NCBI GenBank assembly: GCA_046349635.1
Contig: JAXMBX010000077.1
Location: forward strand, 1-17,612
DNA length: 17,612 nt
Source of the DNA: JAXMBX01 sp046349635
Lineage (GTDB): Bacteria > Planctomycetota > Planctomycetia > Planctomycetales > Planctomycetaceae
Direction: 5' to 3'
In this document: positions 1 to 7,748 of the stretch, one piece after another
Position numbering within the stretch: position 1 is the first letter of the stretch
How the letters are laid out: every line of letters begins with the position of its first letter
The notes under the pieces: generated by a model
The model's input: only the letters and a program-made list of their open reading frames with translations
Databases searched by the model: none
What the model was told of the DNA's origin: nothing
Position numbers and translations under genes: made by a program

Positions 1-120
1 TCATCAATTCACCGGCCTTAAGTCTTCGTCAATTTCGGCATAATTCGGAAGTTTTCACATGGTCAAATGAGTACACTGATAGAAGCCGGTTCTGGCGGAA
101 GTTTTTCGTCCGTTTTTTGT

Positions 121-127
121 GAGGAGG
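121..127 (+). promoter_or_regulatory. Shine-Dalgarno of sppA
   Basis: GAGGAGG lies 7 nt before a GTG codon. It fixes GTG at 135 as the start of the signal peptide peptidase. Further upstream, CATAAT at 39-44 resembles a -10 box, but its -35 partner (TTAAGT at 18-23) is weak, so no promoter is called for this gene. Confidence 0.8.
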
Positions 128-134
128 TCTTCCC

Positions 135-1949
135 GTGTCACTCGCAGTGCGTCTGAAATTGTGTGCATGGCTGTTGCTGATTCCGTGCCTGTGTGCGGCG
201 GTTCCGGAGAAGACGGAGAAAGCGGAGGAGGAGAAGAGCAAGCCGGTTCCCGTCGACGTGACCTGGGGGGAACTGGAGCTGAAGGGATCGTACCCCGAAG
301 GACCGATGCCGGGGGGACTGTTCGGTGAGCTGCACGAAAGCCTGGGAGACATTATCACGCGGCTGGACAAGGCGGCGGCGGACGACAAACTCACTGGCGT
401 GCTGCTGAAGATCCAGCAGGTGGAAATCGGCTGGGGAAAGATGCACGAACTGCGTCAGGCGATCGGCCGAATCCGCAAGGCGGGCAAGAAAGTCGTCGCC
501 TGGGTGGAAGAGGGACACAGTCACGATTACCTGCTGGCGACGGCCTGCGATGAAGTGGTGATTCCGGAACCTGCGGCGTTGATGCTGGTGGGGCTGCGGG
601 CGGAGGTGAGCTTCTTCCGGAACCTGTTCGACAAGCTGGACCTGAAGCCGGACATGCTGCGGGTGGGAGAATTCAAATCGGCGGCGGAACCTTTCCAACG
701 GACGGAGATGAGCCCGGAATTCCGGGAAGAGATGGAAGCGATCCTGGATGATTACTTCCGGCTGATCGTGCAGATGGTCAGCGAAGGTCGAAAGCTGAGT
801 GAAGAGGAGGTCAAGGGGGCAATCGACGTGGGGCCGTTGCGCTCGAAGGATGCGCTGGAGAAGAAGCTGGTGGACCGTCTCGCGTACCTGGATGAAGTCG
901 AGGATGGGCTGAAAAAGGATCTGCCGGAAGGATCGAAATTCAAGTGGATCCGGAAGTACGGCAAGAAGAAGATCGACACGGACTTCAGCGGTTTCGGCGG
1001 GATGATGAAGATGATGGAACTGATCGCCGGGGTGGAACCTCCCAAGCGGAAATCCACCACGCAGAAGATCGCGGTAATTTATGCGGTGGGGACGATCATG
1101 TCCGGACGAAGCCAGGGGGGTGGACTCTCCGGCGAAGTGATGGGTTCCGAGACGATGATCAAGGCGATCCGTCAGGCGAAAGATGACAGCTCGGTGAAAG
1201 GTGTGGTACTGCGGGTCGACAGTCCCGGCGGAAGCGCACTCGCCAGCGACCTGATGTGGCGTGAATTGAAACTGCTCAAGAAGCCGTTTGTCGTCAGCAT
1301 GGGGGATACGGCGGCGAGCGGTGGATACTACATCTCGATGGGTGCGGATCGGATCTTCGTCGAGCCGGGGACATTGACCGGATCGATCGGGGTGGTCGGC
1401 GGCAAGATCGGCGTGCAGGGTCTGTTCGACAAGATGGGGATCAATACGACGGTGATCAGCCGGGGACGCAATAGCGGTGTCCTGAGCATGTCGCAGGGGT
1501 TCTCGCAGTCGGAACGGGAATCGATGACGAAACTGTTGTACGACGTGTACGGACAGTTTACGAGTAAGGCGGCCGAAGGGCGGAAGATGCCCGTGGAAAC
1601 ACTGGAAAAACTGGCACGCGGCCGAGTGTATACCGGCAAGATGGCGGTCGATAACCACCTGGTGGATGAAGTGGGGACGCTGGAGGATGCCTACGCAGCG
1701 GTGAAGAAACTGGCGGGAATCGAAGGAAAAGTGGAACGATTGGTTCTTCCTCCGGTCGTCAGCCCGCTGGAGGCGTTGTTCGGCCCGCTCGATCCGAATG
1801 CACAATCGACGGTGCATCTGCAGTTGGCGCGGGAACTGGAAGCGCTGGCGCCGGATGCGTGGCAAACCGTCCGTCAACTGGGAGTGATGACGCTGCTGTC
1901 CCGGGAACGGACGCTGACGGTGCTGCCGTATCGGATCCGGGTGCGATAG
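135..1949 (+). CDS. sppA: Signal peptide peptidase SppA, 67K type
   Basis: This is a serine protease of family S49 that degrades cleaved signal peptides in or at the cytoplasmic membrane. The 604-residue length fits the two-domain 67K type. A hydrophobic stretch at about residues 9-22 (LCAWLLLIPCLCAA) is a signal peptide or N-terminal anchor. The N-terminal domain carries the general-base lysine in GEFKSAAEP (K181), equivalent to K209 of the E. coli enzyme. The C-terminal domain has VDSPGGS (362-367 region) and the nucleophile in DTAASGGYY (S395), equivalent to S409, so both catalytic residues of the Ser/Lys dyad are present. The GTG start is preceded by GAGGAGG. A small membrane-protein gene follows after 12 nt and is probably co-transcribed. 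Identification is from motifs and is secure. Confidence 0.95.
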   Translation: MSLAVRLKLCAWLLLIPCLCAAVPEKTEKAEEEKSKPVPVDVTWGELELKGSYPEGPMPGGLFGELHESLGDIITRLDKAAADDKLTGVLLKIQQVEIGWGKMHELRQAIGRIRKAGKKVVAWVEEGHSHDYLLATACDEVVIPEPAALMLVGLRAEVSFFRNLFDKLDLKPDMLRVGEFKSAAEPFQRTEMSPEFREEMEAILDDYFRLIVQMVSEGRKLSEEEVKGAIDVGPLRSKDALEKKLVDRLAYLDEVEDGLKKDLPEGSKFKWIRKYGKKKIDTDFSGFGGMMKMMELIAGVEPPKRKSTTQKIAVIYAVGTIMSGRSQGGGLSGEVMGSETMIKAIRQAKDDSSVKGVVLRVDSPGGSALASDLMWRELKLLKKPFVVSMGDTAASGGYYISMGADRIFVEPGTLTGSIGVVGGKIGVQGLFDKMGINTTVISRGRNSGVLSMSQGFSQSERESMTKLLYDVYGQFTSKAAEGRKMPVETLEKLARGRVYTGKMAVDNHLVDEVGTLEDAYAAVKKLAGIEGKVERLVLPPVVSPLEALFGPLDPNAQSTVHLQLARELEALAPDAWQTVRQLGVMTLLSRERTLTVLPYRIRVR

Positions 1950-1961
1950 GAGTAGCAACCC

Positions 1962-2501
1962 ATGTCACGAACTCTGGCACGGGTGATTGTCCTGGGGCTG
2001 ATTCTGTCGGCCTGGGGGGGATTGCTGTGGGGGTCCCTCGCCCTGACGCAGGGAACCGCCAGCCAGGCGCATTCGATCTGCGGAGTGTGGGGCTGCGGTC
2101 CACCCACGCAAGTTCTGATCGGGTGTCATGCCTTCTGGTTCGTGCTGCTCGGCTTACCGGCGGGAGTGGGAATCAGGACGTTGAGCGGAAGTTGCCTGCA
2201 ACATCTCGGCAAGGGATTGCTGCTAACGAGCGTGTTGCTAATTCTGGCCGTCTGTGTGGTGGATCTGTGGAACTGGTGGCCCGGGGCAAGTGAGCTGCAG
2301 CGGAGTTATGTGTTGCGGCGGATCGGATTCGCTGCCATCACCAGTGTGGAGATCCCGGGACTTGAGATTCTGGCGTGGAGTCTCATTCTGATCCGGGTGG
2401 GGATCTTCAAAGCGAGCCGGTTGCAGGGAGACCACCCGGCTGAGTGCGAACTGCTGCGGGAGAGACGACGGGAACTTTCGCCGGCGTTTGCTCAACAGTA
2501 G
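1962..2501 (+). CDS. Small polytopic membrane protein of unknown function
   Basis: I do not recognise this 179-residue protein as a named family. Four hydrophobic segments are visible at about residues 7-29, 50-71, 83-103 and 122-148, followed by a charged, probably cytoplasmic tail rich in Glu and Arg. Between the first two segments is a Cys/Gly motif, CGVWGCGPP (40-48), with further Cys at 55 and 78. Two cysteines spaced this way in a predicted outer loop could form a disulfide or bind metal, but that is inference. The ATG is preceded by AGGAG (1948-1952), which overlaps the sppA stop codon, and the gap to sppA is 12 nt. The two are therefore likely translated from one message, which hints at a membrane-quality or envelope role. 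Confidence 0.75.
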   Translation: MSRTLARVIVLGLILSAWGGLLWGSLALTQGTASQAHSICGVWGCGPPTQVLIGCHAFWFVLLGLPAGVGIRTLSGSCLQHLGKGLLLTSVLLILAVCVVDLWNWWPGASELQRSYVLRRIGFAAITSVEIPGLEILAWSLILIRVGIFKASRLQGDHPAECELLRERRRELSPAFAQQ

Positions 2502-2511
2502 ATGAGCGAGA

Positions 2512-2540
2512 AGCCCGGCAGGGCTCAGCCGAACTTTTTT
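2512..2540 (+). terminator. Possible weak terminator after the sppA operon
   Basis: AGCCC-GGCA-GGGCT forms a 5-bp stem with a 4-nt loop (2512-2525). A run of six T (2535-2540) follows about 9 nt later, itself between CCGAA and TTCGG. The distance between stem and T-run is longer than in a textbook rho-independent terminator, so this is only a candidate. Confidence 0.3.
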
Positions 2541-2656
2541 CGGAAAATTTCGCCGGGGATGTCGATTTCAGCCTGGGCGTTCGACTAAGAGATGAACAGC
2601 CTGGCAAGAGCGAAGGCTGAACCGGTCCAGAGTAAAGCGGCATTCGAGGAGAAGTC

Positions 2657-3055
2657 ATGAAATTCGTCTGTCTGGGGTTCATCGATGAGGCGAAGTATGC
2701 GGAGGTGTCTCAGGAAGAGGGGCACAAGATGATGATGGAGTGCTTCGCCTACGATGACGTGCTGCGGCGGGGCGGGCATTTTATCGGCGGGGAGGCGCTC
2801 GATTCCGCGCGCAAGGCGGTCACCCTCCGGGCGAAGGATGGCGAAGTGGAAGCGACGGATGGCCCTTATGCGGAGACCCGGGAGATGCTGGGGGGAATTC
2901 TGCTGCTGGAAGCGCGGGATATGGCGCATGCGGTGCAGTTGATGTCGAAACATCCGGGAGTGAAGATGGGGCCGTTTGAGATTCGCCCGGCTAACGAGAT
3001 GATCAACCAGTTGGTCGCGGAGCGGGGTGCGGCGATTGCGAAGGAGAAGGGTTGA
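2657..3055 (+). CDS. YCII/DGPF-domain protein
   Basis: This 132-residue protein is a single YCII-related (DGPF) domain. The hallmark block is DGPYAETREMLGG at residues 68-80, followed by a GILLLEARDMAHA helix and a C-terminal MGPFEIRP strand. YCII domains adopt a ferredoxin-like alpha/beta fold, and their biochemical role is generally unknown. In many genomes DGPF proteins sit next to ECF sigma factors of the ECF42 type, but no sigma factor lies in this window. GAGGAG at 2646-2651 precedes the ATG at good spacing. The gene converges with a VOC-family gene. The pair recalls the small 'YCII plus PhnB-like' clusters seen in other bacteria. Family assignment is firm; function is open. Confidence 0.9.
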   Translation: MKFVCLGFIDEAKYAEVSQEEGHKMMMECFAYDDVLRRGGHFIGGEALDSARKAVTLRAKDGEVEATDGPYAETREMLGGILLLEARDMAHAVQLMSKHPGVKMGPFEIRPANEMINQLVAERGAAIAKEKG

Positions 3056-3099
3056 GGCGGCGCGTCGTCACCAACCTCTTGATGAGAGCCAAACGCACA

Positions 3100-3130
3100 C
3101 ATGCCCACCCTGCTTCGCGAAGTGGGCATG
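3100..3130. repeat. Extragenic palindrome, possible bidirectional terminator
   Basis: CATGCCCAC (3100-3108) and GTGGGCATG (3122-3130) are perfect 9-bp arms around a 13-nt centre that itself holds the palindrome TTCGCGAA. It lies between two convergent genes, where a symmetric hairpin could end transcription from both sides. No T-run follows. It resembles the dispersed GC-rich extragenic palindromes of planctomycete genomes, which is inference without a genome-wide search. Confidence 0.6.
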
Positions 3131-3166
3131 CCACCCAGGAAGGGACAAATACCTGTGGATGGTCTA

Positions 3167-3652
3167 CTACCCGCGGCGGGCGGCTTCGATTTTGGCGATG
3201 TCGATCTTCTGCATCTGCATCATGGCCTCGAAGACGCGTTTGGCGGCGGCGGGGTCGGAGCCGGTGAAGGCTTCGATCAGCACGCGGGGGGTGATCTGCC
3301 AGGAGATGCCCCATTTGTCCTTGCACCAGCCGCATTGGCTTTCTTGCCCGCCGTTGCCGACGATGGCGTTCCAGTAGCGATCAGTTTCAGCCTGATCGTC
3401 CGTGAGGACCTGAAACGAGAAGGCTTCGCTGTGCTTGAAGGCGGGGCCGCCATTCAGCCCGATACATGGGATGCCCATGACGACGAAGTCGATCGTCAGT
3501 ACGTCTCCCTGCTTGCCGTCCGGATAATCACCGGGGGCGCGATGGGTTGCTCCGACGGAGGAGTCGGGAAAGGTTTGGGCATAAAACTTCGCGGCTTCTT
3601 CCGCACCTCCTTCGTACCAGAGGCAGATCGTGTTTTTGGCTTGCTTCGTCAT
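3167..3652 (-). CDS. PhnB-like VOC superfamily protein (3-dmu-9_3-mt domain)
   Basis: This 161-residue protein belongs to the PhnB-like branch of the vicinal-oxygen-chelate superfamily, often annotated as '3-demethylubiquinone-9 3-methyltransferase domain'. It does not look like a methyltransferase itself. Visible blocks are ICLWYEGGAEEAAKFY (9-24), GLNGGPAFKHSEAFSF (65-80), and the C-terminal QCGWCKDKWGISWQITP (106-122), which is the usual signature of the family. Metal-binding and substrate roles are unproven for most members. The ribosome-binding site is weak (AGAGC region). The gene converges with the YCII-domain gene and shares the palindromic spacer at 3100-3130 with it. Its upstream region holds a TTGACA-like hexamer (complement of 3815-3820) without a convincing -10. 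Confidence 0.9.
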   Translation of the reverse strand: MTKQAKNTICLWYEGGAEEAAKFYAQTFPDSSVGATHRAPGDYPDGKQGDVLTIDFVVMGIPCIGLNGGPAFKHSEAFSFQVLTDDQAETDRYWNAIVGNGGQESQCGWCKDKWGISWQITPRVLIEAFTGSDPAAAKRVFEAMMQMQKIDIAKIEAARRG

Positions 3653-3730
3653 GTTCTTGCTCTGTCAGGGTGATCGGGCGTGTGCCAGTGCGTGTGCGGT
3701 GAACAGAGACGAGCCTCGATTTGAAGAGAT

Positions 3731-3747
3731 GGTCCGCACAGCGGACC
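3731..3747. repeat. Short extragenic palindrome GGTCCGC-ACA-GCGGACC
   Basis: Perfect 7-bp arms (3731-3737 and 3741-3747) surround a 3-nt loop, followed by CTACAG. It sits in the 198-nt spacer between the VOC gene and the phosphoesterase. On the minus strand it would lie in the 5' region of the VOC transcript. The form matches short repeated extragenic palindromes; whether it is repeated elsewhere cannot be seen here. The rest of the spacer (3653-3850) shows no gene. Confidence 0.55.
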
Positions 3748-3850
3748 CTACAGGGAGGAGACGATCGAATCTCTCGCACCTTCAGCGATTGGAGTGAGGT
3801 TTGCTAGCCTGTGATGTCAAGCACAGCCTGACCTACAGAAAACGGCCCGC

Positions 3851-4864
3851 TCACGGTTTGGCGGGGGTTTTGGCTTTCATTTCTGCGGCGCGTTTGAGCG
3901 CGGGCGGCTTCCATTTCGCGGCCTGGACTTCCTGCGATTCGACCATCTCCTTGTCGTCCTGCAGGTCTTTCTGCAGGTCGTAATCGACGATGCCGTCGAG
4001 GAGGACGTTGGCGAGGATGGGGGTGTCGTCCTTCATGGTGATCCAGGCGATCTGGTCGAATTCGCCGTAGGCCTTGCCGCGCATCATGCTGCCGCCGCCG
4101 GTGGTGGCGAGTTGCACGTAGCGGTTGCTGCTGCGGACCCAGGTCTGGTAGTGGTGGACGTGGCCGCAGAAGACCATGCAGCGGCGGGGGGCGAGGAGTT
4201 GTTCCATTTCGGGCCAGCCTGTGCCGGCACCGTTACCGTCGCCATAGGTCCAGAGTGGGCTTGTGCATGAAGACGAAGGTGAAGCGGGGATTGGGATTCT
4301 GGGCGAGGACGTTGCGGAAGTATTCCACCTGCTCTTCGCCGATGTTCTTGATTTTGACATCCTTGCCTTCAGGGGCGATGTCGGTCGAGACGGCGAGGAA
4401 GAGGCAGTCCTGATAGACGAAGTGGTAGTAGGGACGACCGAACTGCTGGCTCCAGAGATCTTTGAGCAGCGGGGTCTTCAGATCATGGTTTCCGGTGACA
4501 TAGAAGAAGGGAACCTTGAGGTCTTTCAGGAAGCCGTTGAATTCATCCCACTGGGCTTTGGCTTCGGGGCCGTTGTTGGTGTAGCCCTCGACGAGGTCGC
4601 CGACGGAGATGACGAATTCGGGCTGCATGATGTTCAGCTTGCGGACGGCTTTTTCGAAGACCTTGTTGCGGTGGCCGCCGGTCCGGTCGGTGACGATCGC
4701 GAACTGGAAGTTGCGGGGTTGTTGTTGAATTCCAGGCTGGTCCAGGGGTTCTTGGCGTCGATCTTGTCCACCTTGGCGACGGAGGGGACGGAGTTGCGGG
4801 CGGAAAGATAGAGCGTTCCGGAGAGAGCTGAGAGTGTGACGACGGCGAGGAGAAGATGTCGCAT
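3851..4864 (-). pseudogene. Secreted calcineurin-like metallophosphoesterase, two frameshifts
   Basis: The reconstructed 337-residue protein starts at ATG 4864 (AGGGAG 8 nt upstream) with a signal peptide (MRHLLLAVVTLSALSG, about 1-22). It then shows the metallophosphoesterase motifs: FAIVTDRTGGHR (55-66, metal ligand D60), SVGDLVEGY (87-95), GNHD (125-128), FVFMHKP (H201 region) and CGHVHHYQ (233-240). This is a phosphatase/phosphodiesterase fold binding two metal ions, probably periplasmic or surface-located. The reading frame changes twice. Near 4715-4718, CCCC (minus strand) appears where CCCCC would keep the frame. Near 4257-4259, CCC appears where CC is expected. The two changes cancel, giving 338 codons overall. 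All motifs remain intact across the three pieces, so the lesions are recent or are sequencing errors. Confidence 0.85.
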
Positions 4865-4950
4865 GGGAGTGCTCCCTGGGGAAGCTTTTGGAATCCGAAT
4901 GGCTGTGAGTATAGCGGATGGATTGCCGTGGAAATAGAGATTTCTCCCGA

Positions 4951-5469
4951 TTAACGGGAAACTCGCGAGGGGAAGAGCGCGGGACGTGGGGGAAGATATT
5001 TCGAGTGAATTTCAAGGTACCGGGTGGCGAACTGCACGGAGGTAATCCGGGAGAGGCTGACCCGCTCTAAATCCATCCAGCAACCGAGGGGATCGAAATA
5101 ATGAATCCAGACATGCTTTTCGTCGCAGTCCAGAACGGGACCGATCCGAAAATCCTCCAAACGCTCGTTTTCGATGATGACATTCCGGCCGATTAACGCG
5201 GTCAACAGAACATTCCAGTTCTTTACGGGAAGACGGCGAACGAACGAAGGAGCTTTCTTCCACAGCCCCTCTTTGCGCATCAGTTTCTCGCAGTATTGAT
5301 TCGACTCCGTGGTCGAGAGGCTGGTGAGATCGCGACGGCGGATGACCCTGAAGCCGTCAAACTGAAAATCATCTTCTTCGCGAAATAAGATCAAGTCCTC
5401 CGACTCAGAGATGATTTCCCCGTAGAGACGATGTGAGTCCACTTTTTTGCGTTCAAATGTGGTCAACAT
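4951..5469 (-). CDS. Hypothetical protein of unknown function
   Basis: This 172-residue soluble protein has no signal peptide or membrane segment, and I do not recognise a named domain. Two short beta-rich repeats of similar style are suggested. The first half has LYGEIISESEDLILFREEDDF with GFRVIRRRDLTS. The second half has an IGRNVIIENE and IGPVLDCDEKHVWIHYFDPLG pair ending in SRITSVQFATRYLEIHSKYL. The second block resembles small beta-barrel/immunity-type proteins with a 'fDp.G.w....i....ITsv.f..rY' pattern, which is a loose comparison only. ATG at 5469 lies 3 nt after the likely stop of the OPT transporter and has no strong ribosome-binding site, so translational coupling is likely. It is intact although both neighbours on this strand are broken. 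Confidence 0.75.
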   Translation of the reverse strand: MLTTFERKKVDSHRLYGEIISESEDLILFREEDDFQFDGFRVIRRRDLTSLSTTESNQYCEKLMRKEGLWKKAPSFVRRLPVKNWNVLLTALIGRNVIIENERLEDFRIGPVLDCDEKHVWIHYFDPLGCWMDLERVSLSRITSVQFATRYLEIHSKYLPPRPALFPSRVSR

Positions 5470-5472
5470 GCT

Positions 5473-7416
5473 CTACTGAATTCCCAAGCCTTTAATGGCC
5501 TGGACCAGCTGAGGAGCCATTTTCGAGGAATTTGAAGATGACACCCATAATCGACTCTCCCGCGATGAGTCCCGCAGAGATCGTGATCGTATAACGTTCG
5601 TTCCACCTGGGAGCAAACCGGGCGATGAACCAGGCGATGATCGCACCGATCGCCATGGAAATCGAATCGAATGCGCTAATGACACCAGCGACTCCAAGGC
5701 CGGTTGCGGAGGGGAGCCAGCGTTTGTACTTGGGAGGAAGGAATTCTTCTCCACAAGCGATAAGAGCTCCGATAACGCCTCCGACAATCATGGCGTAAGA
5801 CGTGCCGAGAGGAAGATCGTTGGGCCCATTGGCGACCAGTTCCGCGACCCCTTCCAAACCTGGGCACTGGGCATGGGAAGAGCATCCGTTCCGACCTGGT
5901 CGAGCTTGACAACCATCAGATAGACGGGGACAACGACGATGGTTCCCGCGAGGACACCGAAGAGCTGGGAGATAGTCTGCTTGCGTGGGTTGCCGCCGAG
6001 AAGGTAACCGGTCTTGAGATCGGTGAGGAGGTCGGCCGAGTGGGAGGCGGCGCCAGAGGTGATGCTGGCGGTCATGATGTTGGTGACCATATTGCTGGGG
6101 GCGATGACGCCGTAGAGCAACTGCGTGATCTTTCCCATCGCACCGATGGGGTGACGTCGGTCTCGCCCGTGCGGGCGGCGACGATGGAGAGAAAAAAGGT
6201 CACGAGGACGGCGAGAATGCCCATGTCCCAGCGGATCTGGAAGCAGTTGATGTCCCATCCAGACGCAGATGGCACCGGGGATGAGGATGCCGATGACGAA
6301 CCAGGAGGTGGGGATCTCGATGGCGGCAAGATGGTCCTGCTCGCGAGACGATTTGCCGCGACGGGCAAACAGGGCGGAGACCAACAGTGAACTGAGAATC
6401 GTTTTCCAGCGGAAAGCAAAGCTAAAGAGACTGGAAACGACGAGGATTGAAGTCGCGGGCCAAAGCGTCCATTTGACGATCGCACCGTATCCTCCGGTCT
6501 TGGGGACGATGCCGAATTCAATGAGCTAGCTGCCTATTACTCCGAAGAAGAGTACTGACCCAAACAGCATAGTCAAGCAGACACGCAAGCCCATGATGGC
6601 GGCAGCGAGCATGACCGTCGAACCTCCAATTCCGATGGACAGATCCTTGAGCCATTTTTCCGCACGCACCGTCCATTCACCCATCGGCCAAAAGATGAGA
6701 GGAAGCTCGGGGCGGAGTGCGTACTTGTCGAGATGGAAACGGGCGAGAGATTTGTAGGAGTGAAGATATGGACCAAGTTCGTGCCCAATTTTGACAATCA
6801 GCCCGATCCCTGCCGCCCAGAGAAGGCTGCGGGCCTTGGCGAGTGAAACTTCTCCTTCGGCGTGGAGGGAGCGGAGGGTTTCCGCCGTGGCGATGCCCGA
6901 GGGAAAAGGGAGTTGTTCTTCATTGATGAGACGGCGCTTCAAGGGGATGGCCATGAAGACGCCGAGGGTGGAGATGCAGGCGACCCAGACCATCAATTCC
7001 CACCAGGTGAGGACACGCCCCGTGGTGAGATACAGGGCGGGGAAGGCGGAGACCAGGCCAGCCGAGGACATATAACCGGCGGCGCTCGCGGCACTGGACA
7101 TGGTGTAATTTTCGAGGATCGTGAAGGGATCTTTTCCGAAGTGCCGCGGGAAGAGGCTTTCGAGGGTCTTGTGGAGGGCATAGGCGAGGACACAGGCGGT
7201 GATGGTCACGCCGAGTCCCCAGCCTGTCTTGATGCCGACGTAGAGATTGGAAATCGACATCAGCCCGCCGAGGAGCATGCCGGTGAGGATGGATCGGACG
7301 GAGAGCTGTCGGGCATGGTCCCCCTGATAGACGGTCCGGAGCCATTCTTCGGGGGTCAGCTTTCCCGGGCCGAGGGAGCCATTGGTGGCGGGGGGAGGTT
7401 CATCAAACTGCGTCAT
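5473..7416 (-). pseudogene. OPT-family oligopeptide transporter, interrupted
   Basis: The reconstructed gene spans 648 codons, normal for the OPT (oligopeptide transporter) family of polytopic proton-coupled uptake proteins. Family blocks are clear: VGIKTGWGLGVTIT, LPFPSGIATAETLRSL, CLTMLFGSVLFFGVIG, EFGIVPKTGGYGAIVKW, LAVLVTFFLSIVAARTGETDVTP, GAMGKITQLLYGVIAPSNMVTNIM, LLTDLKTGYLLGGNPRKQ, and LPPKYKRWLPSATGLGVAG near the C-terminus. Lesions, in reading order, are an in-frame TAG at 6526-6528 where Trp (TGG) would fit, an extra base near 6254-6256, a missing C near 6148-6151, a missing G near 5848-5851, and probably an extra base near 5520-5523. The frame changes cancel. An alternative end in the last frame is a stop at 5492. 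I chose ATG 7416 (MTQFDEPPP) over 7449 because only it has AGGAG upstream. Real decay or sequencing error are both possible. Confidence 0.88.
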
Positions 7417-7427
7417 CTGGTGCGGCA

Positions 7428-7432
7428 CTCCT
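7428..7432 (-). promoter_or_regulatory. Shine-Dalgarno that decides the OPT start
   Basis: AGGAG on the minus strand lies 11 nt before ATG 7416. The upstream in-frame ATG at 7449 has no such site. Spacing is slightly long. Confidence 0.5.
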
Positions 7433-7622
7433 GGTGTACATAACGACATGACCGGGGGACGCGAGCGAGTGCATCATAGTCGAGGAACGGAGGAAGAAAC
7501 ACCGGCTGTCCGTGGAAGTTTTCGGCCTGCGAGATTGGAGGAGTGGGAAAAGTCTCCGGGTCGTATGGGGGTAAAAATGCGGGCGTCGGGGGAGGAACTT
7601 GTGGGAGTGAAGAATTTGGTGT

Positions 7623-7664
7623 AACGTCGGTGGAATCCGTTCCTTCGCTCCGGTTCCGGACGTT
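7623..7664 (+). repeat. Imperfect inverted repeat in the leader of the acyltransferase cluster
   Basis: AACGTC (7623-7628) plus GGAA (7632-7635) can pair with TTCC (7654-7657) plus GACGTT (7659-7664). This gives ten base pairs interrupted by an asymmetric internal loop. It lies about 85 nt before the first gene of the cluster and could be an operator or a leader hairpin. Chance is not excluded. Confidence 0.3.
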
Positions 7665-7748
7665 TCGATTCCCTCTGCCCTTCTAGAAAGGGGCGGAAGG
7701 GTGCCGGATTATTTTGCCCTCCATTTCACTGCCAAAAGGTAGCGCATC

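Larger units (their letters stand above)
7417..7748. other. Divergent intergenic region with candidate control elements
   Basis: This spacer of about 330 nt separates the minus-strand OPT transporter from the plus-strand acyltransferase cluster and should hold promoters for both. I see no convincing sigma-70 promoter. The best plus-strand pair is TTGTGG (7599-7604), 17 nt, TAACGT (7622-7627), which matches poorly. An imperfect inverted repeat follows at 7623-7664. AAAAGG (7734-7739) is the ribosome-binding site of the first acyltransferase gene. No credible gene lies inside. Confidence 0.5.

Noticed and set aside
138..1958. Open frame of 606 codons on the minus strand opposite sppA
   Set aside because: The product is rich in His, Arg and Gln with no recognisable motif, and sppA on the other strand has both catalytic residues. 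It is a codon-bias shadow.
3101..3673. Open frame of 190 codons on the plus strand opposite the VOC gene
   Set aside because: It begins inside the extragenic palindrome and overlaps a clear PhnB-like gene on the other strand.
6862..7443. Open frame of 193 codons on the plus strand opposite the OPT transporter
   Set aside because: Gly/Asp/Glu-rich shadow of conserved OPT transmembrane segments.
7382..7624. Possible 80-codon gene in the divergent spacer, plus strand
   Set aside because: No ribosome-binding site, overlaps the OPT start region, and no protein-like pattern.
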